This document shows, one piece after another, positions 9,701-18,128 of a stretch of 64,000 nucleotides of DNA. Numbering within the stretch: the stretch's first letter is position 1; each line of letters starts with the position of its first letter. The notes beneath the pieces were generated by a model. It did no database searches. It was not told the DNA's origin and was given only the letters and a program-made list of their open reading frames with translations. This DNA is from Xylanimonas oleitrophica. Lineage in GTDB: Bacteria > Actinomycetota > Actinomycetes > Actinomycetales > Cellulomonadaceae. The translations under genes were made by a program, and so were the position numbers. The stretch lies in assembly GCF_003244315.1 (NCBI RefSeq), contig NZ_QKWH01000012.1, positions 45,765 through 109,764 of the forward strand, read 5' to 3'.

Positions 9701-10972
9701 GGCGGAGGCGGCCGGGCCCATCGCCTGCAGCACGGTGACCACACCGACGGCGGCGACCGCCACCGCCCCCGCGGCGGCGACGACGCCGGTCCCGCCCACG
9801 ACGGCGCCCGCACCGGCAGCGGTGGCCACGACCGAGGAGGCGACGGCGGAGCCTGCGGCAGCCGAGCCGGCGGCAGCGCTCGCCCCCGCGGCGGCACCGG
9901 CAGCACCGGCCGTCGTCCCGGCCGCGCCTGCCGCGCCGGCACCGGCCGCCGCACCGGCACCGGCCGCGCCCGCCGCCGTCGAGCCTGCCGCGGCTCCGAC
10001 GGTCGCGGTGCCTGCCGTGGCACCCGCGCCCGCGGCACCGGTCGCTCCGGCGGTGGCGGCGGCCCCGGTGGTGCCGGCGCCCGCAGCGGCAGCCGCGGTC
10101 GTCGTCCCCGCAGCGGCAGCCGCCGTCGTCCCCGCACCGGCGGCCGCGACGAGCCCGACGGGCAGCGCGCCGAGCACGGCCATGCCGACGGCGCCGAGCA
10201 CCAGCGGGGCGACGACGGCGCGCATGCCGTGCGCGACGTCAGACAGCTCGATCACGAGGGTGCGGCAGTCGCCGCACGTCTTCAGGTGGGCGTCGACCTT
10301 GCCGATCTCCCGCTTGGCGAGGCTGCCGCGCACGTACCCGCCGAGCAGCGGGTTGACGGTGCGGCACCCGTCGGCGGACGACTGCGTCAGGTGCTGCTGC
10401 AGGTAGCCGACCCGCAGGCCCTCGCGCGCACGGTAGGCGAGGGCGGAGACGCCGTTGGGCGACAACCCCAGGATGGGGGCGATCTGGGCGGGGGTGTACC
10501 CCTCGACCTCGGTGTACCAGAGCACGGCCTGCCACCGCTCGGGCAGGTCGCGGTAGGCGCGGGAGACCACGGTGCGCTCGAAGCCCTGGACGGCCGGGTC
10601 CTCGGACTGCGCACCGGCGCGCAGGGCCGCCTCGAACGTGGTCTGGTCGTCGGTGACCGTGGTGCGCTGGTGGCCCTTGGAGACCTCGACGGCCACGTTC
10701 TTGACCACGGTGAACAGGTAGGCGCGGAACATCTGGTCCGGGCCGCCGCCCTGCTGGAGCACGCGCAGCACGCGGGCGAAGGCGTCCGCCACGACGTCCT
10801 CGGCGTCGGCCGCACCCTGCACGTACTGGCGTGCGAGGCGACGTGCAGCGGCAGCGTGCCGCTCGTACAGAGCCCCGTAGGCGTCGAGGTCGCCGCTGCG
10901 CACCTCGAGGATGAGCTCCGCGTCACTCGGACCGGGGAGCTGGTCACCCGAGTCGATGTAGACGTCTGTCAC
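6734..10972 (-). CDS. Giant membrane-anchored ECF sigma factor with zinc finger and extracellular domains
   Basis: 1412 residues in one frame. Residues ~15-90 are sigma region 2 (a stretch with D-A-E-D-V-V-A-D-A-F-A-R) and ~125-190 are region 4 (D-L-P-E-R-W-Q-A-V-L then a helix-turn-helix P-A-Q-I-A-P-I-L-G-L-S). C203, H229, C233 and C236 form an anti-sigma-type zinc finger ending HxxxCxxC. A membrane helix near 251-277 is followed by an Ala/Gly/Thr tract to ~385, a second helix near 385-412, then about 1000 residues of Ig/CARDB-like modules with paired cysteines. The end resembles a split CBM5/12 domain. The start is GTG at 10972. Fused sigma/zinc-finger/membrane ECF groups are known in Actinobacteria; this looks like an outsized member. 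Inference: an envelope sensor holding its own sigma domain at the membrane, perhaps freed by proteolysis. Confidence 0.88.
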   Translation of the reverse strand: MTDVYIDSGDQLPGPSDAELILEVRSGDLDAYGALYERHAAAARRLARQYVQGAADAEDVVADAFARVLRVLQQGGGPDQMFRAYLFTVVKNVAVEVSKGHQRTTVTDDQTTFEAALRAGAQSEDPAVQGFERTVVSRAYRDLPERWQAVLWYTEVEGYTPAQIAPILGLSPNGVSALAYRAREGLRVGYLQQHLTQSSADGCRTVNPLLGGYVRGSLAKREIGKVDAHLKTCGDCRTLVIELSDVAHGMRAVVAPLVLGAVGMAVLGALPVGLVAAAGAGTTAAAAAGTTTAAAAAGAGTTGAAATAGATGAAGAGATAGTATVGAAAGSTAAGAAGAGAAAGAGAAGAAGTTAGAAGAAAGASAAAGSAAAGSAVASSVVATAAGAGAVVGGTGVVAAAGAVAVAAVGVVTVLQAMGPAASAPPAREPVSATAPAAPGRGAVLAQPAEEFADPTSPANTVLAPPAVLDVTPPAKLYVQPVTTQVLEPRVPQRVVLTVVNDGGRPALGAKARFELEDGLDPALPTSRGGMTSPSGSLPLSADSLRCAVPADDQRSVVCELGDIPVGGTRTAAFDVVAHNGGQYAIDGEVWAQGVKKTPVDVPPAAVDLFGAELTARLGAVEALQNPGAALVPLAVSNTGDRLATAGWSVETVLPEGLALAGAEGDLGCAPAETPGSITCAPREDVELAPGEALGTQLRVVATATEAVGRQVLRAVPRAADDVHVVSGSGAVTVEPLWQGVVPESSTLQARCAATGGVGQADAVVVGRYTNGTGRVVTVRLDAAGSSSITQTLKPGEARTFRVHDGLRVPGGSGTWVVGTTVAGTPYTTTVPAGTFGAQECYAPSWDVTPSVRAENVGGQVRLVGTLVNHGDEALQVSVRTGAFATERTTVAAGGTGTVAIDTGERRVGSGSLTFDLSRWVVDADGDEPTARARPEQSPTARFDDVVIAPALDRFGPEGRFLAGCVYDPATEVSTRTARVPLDNRASTLPARFTVAGTTTEVAAGERTVVTVPVKFGTRTLDVLADGRKVGTLDVSFAGCASLTWPDAVQVSVLAECSPTGTPQATVTITNTGDRAYDARVALRDRTWSERVTVAAGESRTVSLGLGHWLRARGGPATVELSRAVEGRTLTRTATVQYNAVSCVVVAPDARVELGEVAVATSKGASSSSRPAGLVLDNTRSNVAVWFTVEGATETSRLVPAGGAFTVDLGSVSGRDGAQYTVRADGWSTDLTIEPFTGAAAGWCSPAWDAATEARDGYAVGDTVRWGWSTYRYVGPPAAAPAAGTLAPAEKDADGKGADTAPEAPAAPAAPSTPADRPSSSSRSDDARTAGGGGDAAHDSSGSAGGAGSRGSGNDGWGRSHGWGNGWFGSSLGGSGGGAGRAVVGAIPPYGSWLAVPPRSSEWELVGACEPR

Positions 10973-11028
10973 GACCCCTGCCGTTCCTGGCGTGGCTGGC
11001 GCCCCCCGTTCCCCTGAGGCGCGCGTTC

Positions 11029-11034
11029 ACTATA
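11029..11034 (-). promoter_or_regulatory. -10 box for the giant sigma gene
   Basis: TATAGT on the minus strand, the nearest match to the consensus -10 in the 172-bp divergent region; it would give a leader of about 50 nt before the GTG at 10972. No clear -35 is visible. Confidence 0.4.
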
Positions 11035-11042
11035 CGCTGAAG

Positions 11043-11063
11043 TCACCCGGTCACCGGGGGTGA
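11043..11063. promoter_or_regulatory. Inverted repeat TCACCC-N9-GGGTGA, possible operator
   Basis: A short dyad in the shared control region between the giant sigma gene and the degenerate GGDEF gene, 9 bp upstream of the TATAGT box. Its position suits a regulator acting on both genes; no known binding consensus was matched. Confidence 0.3.
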
Positions 11064-11144
11064 AAGCCGGTTTCGGAGCCCTTCTGGGGGTGCCTGGCGG
11101 CCCATTCCTGCGGAATGATGGACGTCCATGGGGGAGAACCTATC

Positions 11145-11909
11145 GTGAGCCGGTTCGCAGCCGGTGTGCCACACGCCGCTGACCTGCGCGAACAATGGCG
11201 CGCCACGAGCCTGGCCGAGGTGTGGCTGCGCCCTGGCGACTGGTACCACCCCGCCGTGGACGCTCTCGTCGAGGCCGTCAGCGAGGACCGCACGCCCGAT
11301 GCGGCGGCGCAGCGGCTCGGTGCCGCGCGCGGTGCGGCCGGCGTCGGCATCGGGGAGTCCCTGGACGACCTGAGCTGCCTGTACCGGGCCCTCGGCCGCT
11401 CCGCCGACCCTCAGGCGCTGCGCGCTCTGTCCGTGGGCTGGGTCGAGGGGCACGAGTCCCTGCCCGTGCACTCGGCGGTGCGCGACCCCGCGACCGGCCT
11501 GCCCACGGCCGACTACCTGGGCGAGCGCCTGCGCGAGACGTACGGCGAGGCCCTGCGCTCGGGCGCCGACGTGCCGGAGACCCACTGCCTCGTGGTGCTC
11601 GACGTCGCGCTCGACGACCTGGACGCCTGGCGCCGCATGGCCCGCTCGGCCACCGTGGGCCGCACCCTGGACCAGGTGTTCGGCGACGGCCACCCGATGG
11701 GTGTGCTGACCGACGGCCTGTACGCGGTGCTGTGCCCGCGCGGCCAGGGAACCCCGCAGCTGGCGCAGACGCTGCGCCGCGTGATCGAGAAGAACGCCGA
11801 GATCCTGGGGCTCTCGGAGGTCATGCGCCGCCCCACCCGCGTGTGGGTGGAGAAGCTGCCGGCCTCCCACGCCGACGCCGTGGAGCTGCTCGCACAGCTG
11901 AGCCGCTGA
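11145..11909 (+). CDS. Degenerate GGDEF-domain protein
   Basis: 254 residues from a GTG at 11145 that has GGGGGAGAA just upstream; the ATG at 11115 lacks a ribosome site. The C-terminal half (from about residue 110) opens with R-D-P-A-T-G-L-P-T-A-D-Y-L, the usual entry of a GGDEF domain. The active-site loop reads T-D-G-L-Y where GGDEF is expected, so diguanylate cyclase activity is improbable. The N-terminal ~100 residues are helical with no recognised domain. It is divergent from the giant sigma factor, sharing its control region, which hints at a regulatory link. Role unknown. Confidence 0.7.
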   Translation: MSRFAAGVPHAADLREQWRATSLAEVWLRPGDWYHPAVDALVEAVSEDRTPDAAAQRLGAARGAAGVGIGESLDDLSCLYRALGRSADPQALRALSVGWVEGHESLPVHSAVRDPATGLPTADYLGERLRETYGEALRSGADVPETHCLVVLDVALDDLDAWRRMARSATVGRTLDQVFGDGHPMGVLTDGLYAVLCPRGQGTPQLAQTLRRVIEKNAEILGLSEVMRRPTRVWVEKLPASHADAVELLAQLSR

Positions 11910-11927
11910 CCGAGCCTCCCGGACGCG

Positions 11928-11962
11928 AACGGCGGCCGCTCCCCTGCGGGGCGGCCGCCGTT
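11928..11962 (+). terminator. Terminator after the degenerate GGDEF gene
   Basis: Arms AACGGCGGCCGC and GCGGCCGCCGTT pair across an 11-nt loop, 18 bp after the stop codon. Confidence 0.75.
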
Positions 11963-12134
11963 GGTGCGTCCGGGGCTGCGACATCTCCGTCAGCGAGCTC
12001 ATGGCCCCTCCTCGACGTGCCTCACGGACACGACGAGAATAGGCGCAGAAAAGCAGGCTCGCCAGAAAAGAGAAACCACGCGAGAAACTGAGGTCTGCCT
12101 TTCCAGATATAGGAAAGAATGCCGTCGCGGTAAT
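11963..12134. other. Intergenic AT-richer patch before hspR end
   Basis: Bases ~12030-12135 are near 50 percent GC and rich in A on the plus strand (runs such as AGAAAAGAGAAA), in sharp contrast to the surroundings. A weak hairpin CTTTCC/GGAAAG lies at 12099-12117. No convincing reading frame or known RNA was found. Confidence 0.4.
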
Positions 12135-12593
12135 TCAGTCGCGGCGTGACTGCCGGTGAGGCCGCCACAGCACGAGCGCTCCCCCTCCGGGCCGGCGCTC
12201 GACGTCGACCCGCAGCTCGGCGCTGCGCACGCGCCGCCCCCGCGGCACCACGACGACGTCACCCGCCGTGCCCGCCGCGAAGACGCGTCGCTCGGCCTCG
12301 ACCCGCTCGGTCTGGAAGGCCAGCAGCTCGGCCAGCCGCTGCTCGAGCACGCTGACCTGGCGCTCGAGGTCCATGATCCGCTTGATGCCGGCCAGGTTGA
12401 TGCCCTCGCCCTGCGCCAGGCGCTGCACCTCGAGCAGCCGCGCCACGTCGTTGCGCGAGTAGCGCCGGCCCCGCCCCACCGTGCGGCGGGGCGTGACCAG
12501 CCCGAGCCGGTCGTACTGGCGCAGCGTCTGAGGGTGCATGCCCGCCATCGCGGCGGCCTGCGACACGGTCAGCACCGGTGCGTCGTCGTTCAT
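12135..12593 (-). CDS. hspR: Heat-shock repressor HspR (MerR family)
   Basis: 152-residue DNA-binding repressor that, with DnaK as co-repressor, binds HAIR inverted repeats. The MerR-type winged helix spans residues ~7-75 (L-T-V-S-Q-A-A-A-M-A-G-M-H-P-Q-T-L-R-Q-Y-D-R-L-G-L, then G-R-G-R-R-Y-S). A coiled-coil dimer helix with L-E-R-Q-V-S-V-L-E-Q-R-L follows. The ATG has GGGAGGAGG upstream. It is the last gene of the dnaK-grpE-dnaJ-hspR set, 80 bp after dnaJ, the usual actinobacterial order, so it is expected to repress its own operon through the HAIR sites near 16.4 kb. Confidence 0.96.
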   Translation of the reverse strand: MNDDAPVLTVSQAAAMAGMHPQTLRQYDRLGLVTPRRTVGRGRRYSRNDVARLLEVQRLAQGEGINLAGIKRIMDLERQVSVLEQRLAELLAFQTERVEAERRVFAAGTAGDVVVVPRGRRVRSAELRVDVERRPGGGALVLWRPHRQSRRD

Positions 12594-12673
12594 CGCAGCC
12601 TCCTCCCGCCTGCCGTCAGCAGCGCGTCAGCTCCTCGTCCCGTCAGGCCCGCAGAGCCGTCACCTCGAGCGTG

Positions 12674-13702
12674 TCAGCCCTGCGCCGCGCGGGCCACCAG
12701 GTCCGCGCGGACGTCCTCGCGGTCGCTCTCCGCCACGAAAGCCTCGAGCGCTTCCTTGGCCTTGCGGCTCAGCTTCTGCGGCACCACCACCTGCACGGTC
12801 ACGAGCAGGTCGCCCGCGCCCTTGGAGGTGGCCACGCCACGGCCCTTGACGCGCAGCACGCGGCCCGACGGCGTCCCCGCCGGAACCTTGACCCGCACCG
12901 TATCGCCAGAGAGCGTCGGCACCTCGACCTGAGCCCCCAGGGCGGCCTCGCCGAACGTGACCGGCACCGTGACCCGCAGGTCGCGTCCCGACAACGAGAA
13001 CACGGGGTGCTTCTCGACGTGCACCGTGAGCACGAGGTCGCCGGCGGCACCGCCGCCGACGCCGGGGCGCCCCTTGCCACGGATGCGCAGCTTCTGGCCG
13101 TCGTTGACGCCCGCGGGGATGCGCGTGGTGACCTTCTTGCCGTCCACCATCAGCTCGACGGTGGCTCCCTCGACCGCGGTACGGAACGACAGCGTGGTCT
13201 CCGCAGCGAGGTCGGCGCCCTGCTCCGGCGTGGCGAAGCCCGCACGGCGGCCGCCGAAGCCGCCGGCTCCCGCGCCGCCGAACATCGAGCCGAGGATGTC
13301 CTCGAACCCGCCGCCGGCCCCGGCGCCCGCACCACCGGTGGAGTAGCGCACGCGCGGACCGCCCTGCGCCCCGCCGGGCGCTCCCCCGCCGAACATGGCT
13401 CCGAAGATGTCCTCGAACCCGCCCGCGCCGCCACCGGTGCCCCCGGCGGTGAAGCGCGCCCCGCCACCGGCCATCGCCCGCAGCGCGTCGTACTGCTTGC
13501 GCTGCTCCGGGTCGGACAGCACGGCGTACGCCTCGCCGATCTCCTTGAACCGGGCCTCCGCCTTGGCGTCACCCTGGTTCTGGTCGGGGTGGTACTGGCG
13601 GGCCAGCTTCCGGTACGCCTTCTTGATGGCCGCGTCGTCCGCGTCCTTGGGGACGCCGAGCGCGGCGTAGAAGTCCTTCTCGATCCAGTCCTGACCGGTC
13701 AC
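12674..13702 (-). CDS. DnaJ-type co-chaperone without zinc finger
   Basis: 342 residues. The J domain covers 1-75 with the H-P-D tripeptide (R-Q-Y-H-P-D-Q) that stimulates DnaK ATPase. A Gly/Phe-rich linker follows (~75-155), then a C-terminal substrate-binding domain. No CxxCxGxG repeats are present, so this is a type II (CbpA/DnaJ2-like) protein, although it occupies the operon slot usually held by zinc-finger DnaJ1. The linker carries a duplicated motif: [13 protein letters not shown], then [13 protein letters not shown]. The GTG start at 13702 has GGGAGG 6 nt upstream. Confidence 0.93.
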   Translation of the reverse strand: MTGQDWIEKDFYAALGVPKDADDAAIKKAYRKLARQYHPDQNQGDAKAEARFKEIGEAYAVLSDPEQRKQYDALRAMAGGGARFTAGGTGGGAGGFEDIFGAMFGGGAPGGAQGGPRVRYSTGGAGAGAGGGFEDILGSMFGGAGAGGFGGRRAGFATPEQGADLAAETTLSFRTAVEGATVELMVDGKKVTTRIPAGVNDGQKLRIRGKGRPGVGGGAAGDLVLTVHVEKHPVFSLSGRDLRVTVPVTFGEAALGAQVEVPTLSGDTVRVKVPAGTPSGRVLRVKGRGVATSKGAGDLLVTVQVVVPQKLSRKAKEALEAFVAESDREDVRADLVARAAQG

Positions 13703-13738
13703 GACGCCTCCCTTCTCGATCCACTGGGCGTGCAGGGC

Positions 13739-13814
13739 GGGGCTTCAGGTCTCACTTGCTCGAACGATCCGCTCGCAAGCTCGATCGGCTCTCGCTCACG
13801 AGACCTGAAGCCCC
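13739..13814. repeat. 15-bp inverted repeat between grpE and dnaJ
   Basis: GGGGCTTCAGGTCTC at 13739-13753 is exactly complementary to 13800-13814, with a 46-nt interior that can itself fold. It lies 13 bp after the grpE stop and before dnaJ on the same transcript. It could act as an intra-operon attenuator, an mRNA processing or stability element, or be a small repeat-element remnant. Confidence 0.7.
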
Positions 13815-13827
13815 ACCTCGACCACGA

Positions 13828-14450
13828 CTACTCCGGCCCGACGACCCCGACGCGGGCAGCCCGGACGACCTTCTCGCCGATGCGGTAGCCCGGCTCGACG
13901 ACGAGCTCGACCGTCGCTGCGGTCGCCTCGGCGTCGGCGCGGTGCATGAGCGCCTCGTGGACGGTGGGGTCGAACTCCTCGCCCACCACACCGAACCGCT
14001 CCACCCCGAACCTGGCCAGGGAGGCGTCCAGCTTCTCCGCGATGGCGGCCATGGGCCCGCTCAGATCCCCGTGCTGCTTCGCGCGCTCGATGTCGTCCAG
14101 CACGGGCAGCAGGCTCGTCAGCACGTCCTGCACGCCCCGGGTACGCGCGGCCTCCTGGTCGCGCAGCGCCCGGTTGCGGTAGTTCGTGAACGACGCCCGC
14201 TCGCGCTGGAGCGCGTCGAGGTGCTCGGCGGCCTCGGCCTTGGCCTTGGCCAGCTCGGCAGTCTCGCCCTCGGGCTCGAAGTCGAGAGCGGCCAGCGGGT
14301 CGGCGGCGGCCTCCCCGCCCGGCTCGGCGGCCCCGCCCTCGGGCGCGCTCTCGCGAGCGGTGCCCGAGGTGGGGTCCACCTTGCGCTTGTCCGTGAACTG
14401 GAAGGGCTTGTCGGAGCCCTCCGGCTCCGGCGTGCCCTGCGGCTCGTCCG

Positions 14451-14454
<4 letters not shown>
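13828..14454 (-). CDS. grpE: GrpE nucleotide exchange factor
   Basis: 208 residues. GrpE releases ADP from DnaK so that substrate can be let go. A disordered acidic N-terminus (~1-65) precedes the long coiled coil beginning at [12 protein letters not shown], the [12 protein letters not shown] motif, and the C-terminal beta domain with [12 protein letters not shown] and [12 protein letters not shown]. The GTG start overlaps the dnaK stop by four bases (GTGA), so translation is coupled. Confidence 0.97.
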
Positions 14455-16325
<1,871 letters not shown>

Positions 16326-16347
16326 GGTTGCTTCCTCCGGTGGTGCG

Positions 16348-16370
16348 GGTTGAGTCTGCTCCGCTCAACC
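16348..16370. promoter_or_regulatory. HAIR-like HspR operator 1
   Basis: GTTGAGT-N7-GCTCAAC, close to the HspR consensus CTTGAGT-N7-ACTCAAG, overlapping the dnaK -10 box and predicted start of transcription. Confidence 0.8.
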
Positions 16371-16395
16371 TAGGTCGGGCGCTGCGCTGCGGCAA
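16367..16395 (-). promoter_or_regulatory. dnaK promoter (-35 TTGCCG, -10 TAGGTT)
   Basis: On the minus strand TTGCCG (16395-16390) is separated by 17 bp from TAGGTT (16372-16367). Transcription would start near 16360 inside HAIR 1, giving a ~35-nt leader to dnaK. Confidence 0.6.
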
Positions 16396-16408
16396 GTCCG
16401 CGCGGCCA

Positions 16409-16433
16409 AAGTTGAGCCTGCCTGACTCAACTT
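16409..16433. promoter_or_regulatory. HAIR-like HspR operator 2
   Basis: GTTGAGC-N7-ACTCAAC with flanking AA/TT extending the symmetry, 14 bp upstream of the -35 box. The two sites are 61 bp apart, about six helical turns, so cooperative binding on one face is possible. Confidence 0.8.
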
Positions 16434-16458
16434 GACCGACGGCCCACCTATTCCGGCC

Positions 16459-17388
16459 TCACAGCAGCTCGACGCTGTCCGCCTGCGGCCCTCGGTCGCT
16501 CTGCCGCACCTTGAAGCGGACCCGGTCGCCCTCCTCCAGGACCTCCTCGTCCCGGACCACCGACACGTGCACGAACAGGTCGGCGCCGCCGGCGTCAGGG
16601 GTGATGAACCCGAAACCGCGCTCCGCGTCGTAGCGGGCGACGGTGCCCTCCCCTCCGCGCACCGCCCCGCCGGACGCGCCGGGCCGGCTCGACCGGCCAC
16701 GGTCCGCAGCGGCGCGCCCGCCCCCGGAGCCGCGCACGAGCCGCACGTCGCGAGCCGTCGGGCCCCTGTCGCCGTCGACGACCTCGTACGTCACACGGGC
16801 CCCCTCGGAGAGCTCCGTCAGCCCGGGGCCGAGCGCGCTGACGTGGACGAAGACGTCCTCGCCGCCCGAGTCGGGAGCGACGAACCCGAAGCCCTTGGTG
16901 CCGTCGTACCAGGACACCGTGCCGTCCGCGCCGTCCGACACCGGTCGCGCGGCCTGGGCCCCGAGAGGCAGCAGGTGGTCCGCCTGCGGCCCCTTCTCCC
17001 CGTCGACGACGAGGAACGCCACCCGCTGGCCCTCCGAGACCACACCGCCCCCGACGATGGCCGAGGAGTGCACGAAGACCTCGGCACGACCGCCGTCGGG
17101 CATGACGAAGCCGTACCCCTTGGCCGGCTCGTACCAGGAGACGGTGCCGAGCACACCCAGGGACGCGTCGGGCGCCCGGTCGCCCGTGACGCGGACGCGA
17201 CGCGCCTGCGGGCCACGGTCACCCTCTCCGACCTCGAACTCGACGGCCTGCCCCTCCCGGAGCACCCTCGGCCCGTCGTCACCGACGATCTCGGACGCGT
17301 GCACGAAGAGGTCCTCGGCCTCGTTCCCGAGGTCGATGAAACCGAACCCTCGGTCGGCGTCGAACCATCGGACAGTTCCCTGGGGCAC
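16459..17388 (-). CDS. Protein with four tandem cold-shock domains
   Basis: 309 residues containing four complete cold-shock domains at about 4-67, 81-140, 156-217 and 248-309. Each has the G-T-V-x-W/R-Y/F start, an RNP1-like G-F/Y-G-F-I/V and RNP2-like V/L-F-V-H segment, and each ends near R/K-G-P-x-A. A 30-residue Ser/Gly/Arg linker separates domains three and four. Bacterial Csp proteins are normally a single ~67-residue domain. The product should bind single-stranded RNA or DNA with high avidity. GTG start at 17388 with GAGGAG upstream. Its stop lies 26 bp before HAIR 2, so it shares strand and neighbourhood with the heat-shock operon but has its own promoter. Confidence 0.9.
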   Translation of the reverse strand: MPQGTVRWFDADRGFGFIDLGNEAEDLFVHASEIVGDDGPRVLREGQAVEFEVGEGDRGPQARRVRVTGDRAPDASLGVLGTVSWYEPAKGYGFVMPDGGRAEVFVHSSAIVGGGVVSEGQRVAFLVVDGEKGPQADHLLPLGAQAARPVSDGADGTVSWYDGTKGFGFVAPDSGGEDVFVHVSALGPGLTELSEGARVTYEVVDGDRGPTARDVRLVRGSGGGRAAADRGRSSRPGASGGAVRGGEGTVARYDAERGFGFITPDAGGADLFVHVSVVRDEEVLEEGDRVRFKVRQSDRGPQADSVELL

Positions 17389-17636
17389 TTAGGACTCCTC
17401 GTCTCAGCAGACATTGCTGTGACCCAGTGTCCCCCCACCCAGCCGCGGACGGGCGCGTCCGGGCGCCACGGCCTTCGACCGCCGACCGGCCAGGGCGGGT
17501 CCTCCTCCGGTGGACGACGCGGCCACGGGCCGGCCGCCAGGACCCCGCGACCGACGCCGCGGCCGCCCTGGGCGACGGCCACGGCCGCTCTGGCAGGTAG
17601 CGTGAGCACCAGACGGGCCAGGAGGAGGTGGACCAC

Positions 17637-17996
17637 GTGCCGAGCACGACGACGAGCGCGCGCCCCCGCCGACGGCTGACCGCCGTCGCCTCGGCCCGCG
17701 CCGTCGCGCTGGTCCCGACCCTCGGCGCGCTGGCGCTCGTCGTCCTGGCAGCCACGCCGCTGGGTTCTGCGCACGGCACCCTGGCCCTCCTGCTGGGAGC
17801 CGCCGCCTCGGCCGTGACCGCCACCGCCGTCGGGCTGCTCGCGTCGCTCGCCCTCGCCGTCCTGCTCGTGGCCACCGCGCCACGGGTGGCGCCCCAGGCC
17901 GTGGCCCCGCCGCCGTCGCGCCAGCACGACCCCACCACGCCAGGCCGCCCACGGCCGCGCGCACCGGGAGCGACGTCGCTCCCGTGCGCCCGCTGA
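17637..17996 (+). CDS. Small membrane protein upstream of YidC-like gene
   Basis: 119 residues from GTG 17637, chosen because AGGAGGAGG (17619-17627) lies 9 nt upstream. A basic N-terminus (R-P-R-R-R) leads into two closely spaced hydrophobic helices (about residues 20-45 and 48-77), then a Pro/Arg-rich tail. It resembles the DUF6412-type proteins that often precede a second YidC gene in actinobacteria; that assignment is tentative. It may assist membrane insertion. Confidence 0.65.
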   Translation: MPSTTTSARPRRRLTAVASARAVALVPTLGALALVVLAATPLGSAHGTLALLLGAAASAVTATAVGLLASLALAVLLVATAPRVAPQAVAPPPSRQHDPTTPGRPRPRAPGATSLPCAR

Positions 17997-18128
17997 CCCC
18001 GGCCGCCCTCGGCGACCGGGCACCACGCCCAGGCTCCACGCCGCCACCACCGACGCCGCAGGCGCGGTCGGCGGCTGTGGCCGCGCACGGGAACACGCGT
18101 CCCGTCCCCTCGGCTCCCGGAGTCCCCC

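Noticed and set aside
8363..11017. 884-codon open frame on the plus strand opposite the giant sigma gene
   Set aside because: It is the antisense shadow of a high-GC coding frame: composition is Arg/Gly/Ala-rich, there are no domains, and the minus-strand frame has clear sigma and zinc-finger motifs.
11145..11909. Active diguanylate cyclase
   Set aside because: The GGDEF loop is replaced by T-D-G-L-Y, so the metal and substrate residues are missing.
17404..18096. Minus-strand gene opposite the small membrane protein and YidC gene
   Set aside because: Only Arg/Gly/Ala-rich shadow sequence without motifs or a ribosome site; plus-strand genes explain the region.
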